This document shows, piece after piece, positions 31,657 to 32,888 of a stretch of DNA of 32,888 nucleotides. Numbering within the stretch: position 1 is the stretch's first letter; every line of letters starts with the position of its first letter. The stretch is from a bacterium. Lineage in GTDB: Bacteria; Armatimonadota; Zipacnadia; Zipacnadales; Zipacnadaceae. The notes under the pieces were generated by a model. The model was not told the DNA's origin and made no database searches. It worked only from the letters and a program-made list of their open reading frames with translations. The stretch covers positions 1-32,888 of the forward strand of contig JAUVZM010000023.1 in the NCBI GenBank assembly GCA_030602615.1. The letters run 5' to 3'. The position numbers were made by a program, and so were the translations under genes.

Positions 31657-32888
31657 GTGAGTAACAAAGCAATCATTGTTGAATCCCCCACCAAAACGCG
31701 CACGCTGGGCCGCATTCTGGGCGACGAGTACAAGCTGCTGTCCTCCAAGGGGCACGTCCGGGACTTGCCCCAGGATGGCCTTGCGGTGGATATTGAACAG
31801 GATTTCGCGCCCACCTATGAAATCATCCCTCGCCAGCGTAAGCTTGTGAAGCAACTACAGAAGAATCTGGACGGCGTGGATACCGTCTACCTGGCCTCCG
31901 ACCCTGACCGCGAAGGCGAAGCAATTGCCTGGCACCTGACCCATGCCCTCAATCTGCCGGACAATGTCAAACGCCTGGAGTTCCACGAGATAACCAAAGA
32001 AGCTGTGTCGGCAGCGCTCGAGGATCCCCGAGATATAGACAACAACCTGGTGGACGCCCAGCAGGCGCGGCGTATCCTTGACCGCCTGGTCGGCTACCAG
32101 ATTAGCCCGCTGCTGTGGAGAAAGATAGCCGGAAGTAGTGGGACAGCGCTCAGCGCCGGACGGGTGCAGTCAGTAGCATTGCGGCTCATTTGCGATCGCG
32201 AACGTGAAATCGCCGCCTTTGCTCCCCAGGAATATTGGAGCATCACCGCCACGCTCAGCCCGCAGGGCCAGCCGGAAGCCACCTTTGTGGCCGAAGTCAA
32301 GTCCCGGGACGATGAGCAGTTAATACCTGAGGACAAAGAGCAGGCGTTGCTGAAGAATGAGCAGCAGGCGCAGGCCTTCGTCGAGGAGCTTAAGCAGCAG
32401 CAGTACAGTGTTGCAGAAATCGAACGCACAACCCGCCAGCGCAAGCCATACCCACCGTTCATTACTTCCACACTCCAGCGGGTGGCAGCCGGCGCGCTTC
32501 ATTTCTCGGCGCGCAAGACAATGCAAATTGCCCAGCAACTGTACGAGGGCGTCGAGATCAGCGGGGAAGCTACCGGCCTGATAACCTATATGCGCACTGA
32601 CTCAACCCGCGTGGCCCCGAGCGCCCAGCAGCAGGCCCGCAAGTATATTGAGCAGCGCTGGGGAGATGAGTATGTCGGCGCGGGGCAGCGAGGTAAGAAG
32701 GCCAAGGGCGCTCAAGAAGCCCACGAATGTATTCGCCCCACCTCGGTACTGCGCGAGCCGGAGAAGATCGCAAGCTACCTGAGCAAAGATCAGGCTGCGC
32801 TATATGAGCTTATCTGGCGCCAGTTCGTGGCCAGTCAGATGAAGCCGGCCGTCTATGACCAGCTTACAGTGACCATCGCAGCCGGTCC
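31657..32888 (+). CDS. topA: DNA topoisomerase I, 3' end missing
   Basis: Type IA topoisomerase relaxing negative supercoils. The first 410 residues are present; the gene runs off the right edge. The Toprim domain has AIIVESPTKTRTLG at 5-18 and the metal site SDPDREGEAIAWHL at 81-94. SAGRVQSVALRLICDRE lies at 166-182. The catalytic Tyr311 is in GLITYMRTDSTRVA. GTG 31657 is chosen because AGGTG lies six bases upstream; GTG 31648 is an in-frame alternative. Zinc-ribbon repeats at the C-terminus cannot be judged here. It starts 37 bases after the dprA stop. Confidence 0.96.
   Translation, partial: MSNKAIIVESPTKTRTLGRILGDEYKLLSSKGHVRDLPQDGLAVDIEQDFAPTYEIIPRQRKLVKQLQKNLDGVDTVYLASDPDREGEAIAWHLTHALNLPDNVKRLEFHEITKEAVSAALEDPRDIDNNLVDAQQARRILDRLVGYQISPLLWRKIAGSSGTALSAGRVQSVALRLICDREREIAAFAPQEYWSITATLSPQGQPEATFVAEVKSRDDEQLIPEDKEQALLKNEQQAQAFVEELKQQQYSVAEIERTTRQRKPYPPFITSTLQRVAAGALHFSARKTMQIAQQLYEGVEISGEATGLITYMRTDSTRVAPSAQQQARKYIEQRWGDEYVGAGQRGKKAKGAQEAHECIRPTSVLREPEKIASYLSKDQAALYELIWRQFVASQMKPAVYDQLTVTIAAG

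Overview
The window is a dense bacterial chromosome segment, roughly 58% GC by eye. It is mostly housekeeping genes with an envelope/secretion flavour. Several features point to a poorly sampled lineage. There are two proteins with the prepilin-associated H-X9-DG signature, one of which carries the AILFPVFGRAKEKA-type segment common in Armatimonadota and Planctomycetes-like genomes. There is a PEP-CTERM subtilase, a heptose adenylyltransferase (RfaE2), an archease, and GGACAGGCG-type intergenic palindromes. An uncultured Armatimonadota-like diderm is my best guess, but the window alone cannot fix the phylum.

Layout. At 1-1283 (-) lies the 5' part of a RelA/SpoT gene, cut by the left edge and divergent from a block on + (1453-6623): ksgA, ispE, a MobA-like nucleotidyltransferase, tRNA-Gln(UUG), prs, rplY/ctc and pth. 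This matches the Firmicutes order ksgA..ispE..glmU-prs-ctc-pth, with a different nucleotidyltransferase in the glmU slot. Next on - come archease and a full-length transketolase (6746-9281). Then on + are a secreted PEP-CTERM subtilisin, a xylose-isomerase-like TIM-barrel protein and two H-X9-DG membrane proteins (9630-13689), which converge by overlapping stop codons on nadA (-).

From 24.3 kb down to 13.7 kb almost everything is on -. A folate/one-carbon operon (folP-fau-folB-fchA-folD-metF, 24303-19777) is followed by a membrane-anchored coiled-coil gene, a decayed copy of the metF 3' end, and the rnpA-(small membrane ORF)-yidD-yidC-jag-rfaE2-nadA group. rpmH, which normally precedes rnpA, is absent; rnpA has its own good promoter there. 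Palindromic repeats sit in two intergenic gaps of the one-carbon operon.

From a consensus sigma-70 promoter at 24484, a + strand group runs through a periplasmic TPR protein, a degenerate M16 peptidase homologue, a PQQ-type beta-propeller lipid- or wall-side protein of unknown job, and a small LapA-like membrane protein. A hairpin follows, then dprA and topA (cut by the right edge).

Most notable points: FolD has Gln at the catalytic cyclohydrolase Lys position while FchA, a separate cyclohydrolase-family enzyme, lies in the same operon; YidC carries an unusual OB-like plus TPR-like extracytoplasmic domain; the metF tail duplication sits at the rnpA locus; the H-X9-DG proteins lack a prepilin leader and one has an N-terminal GYF_2 domain; and the TPR/pseudo-M16/propeller/LapA cluster has no function I can name.
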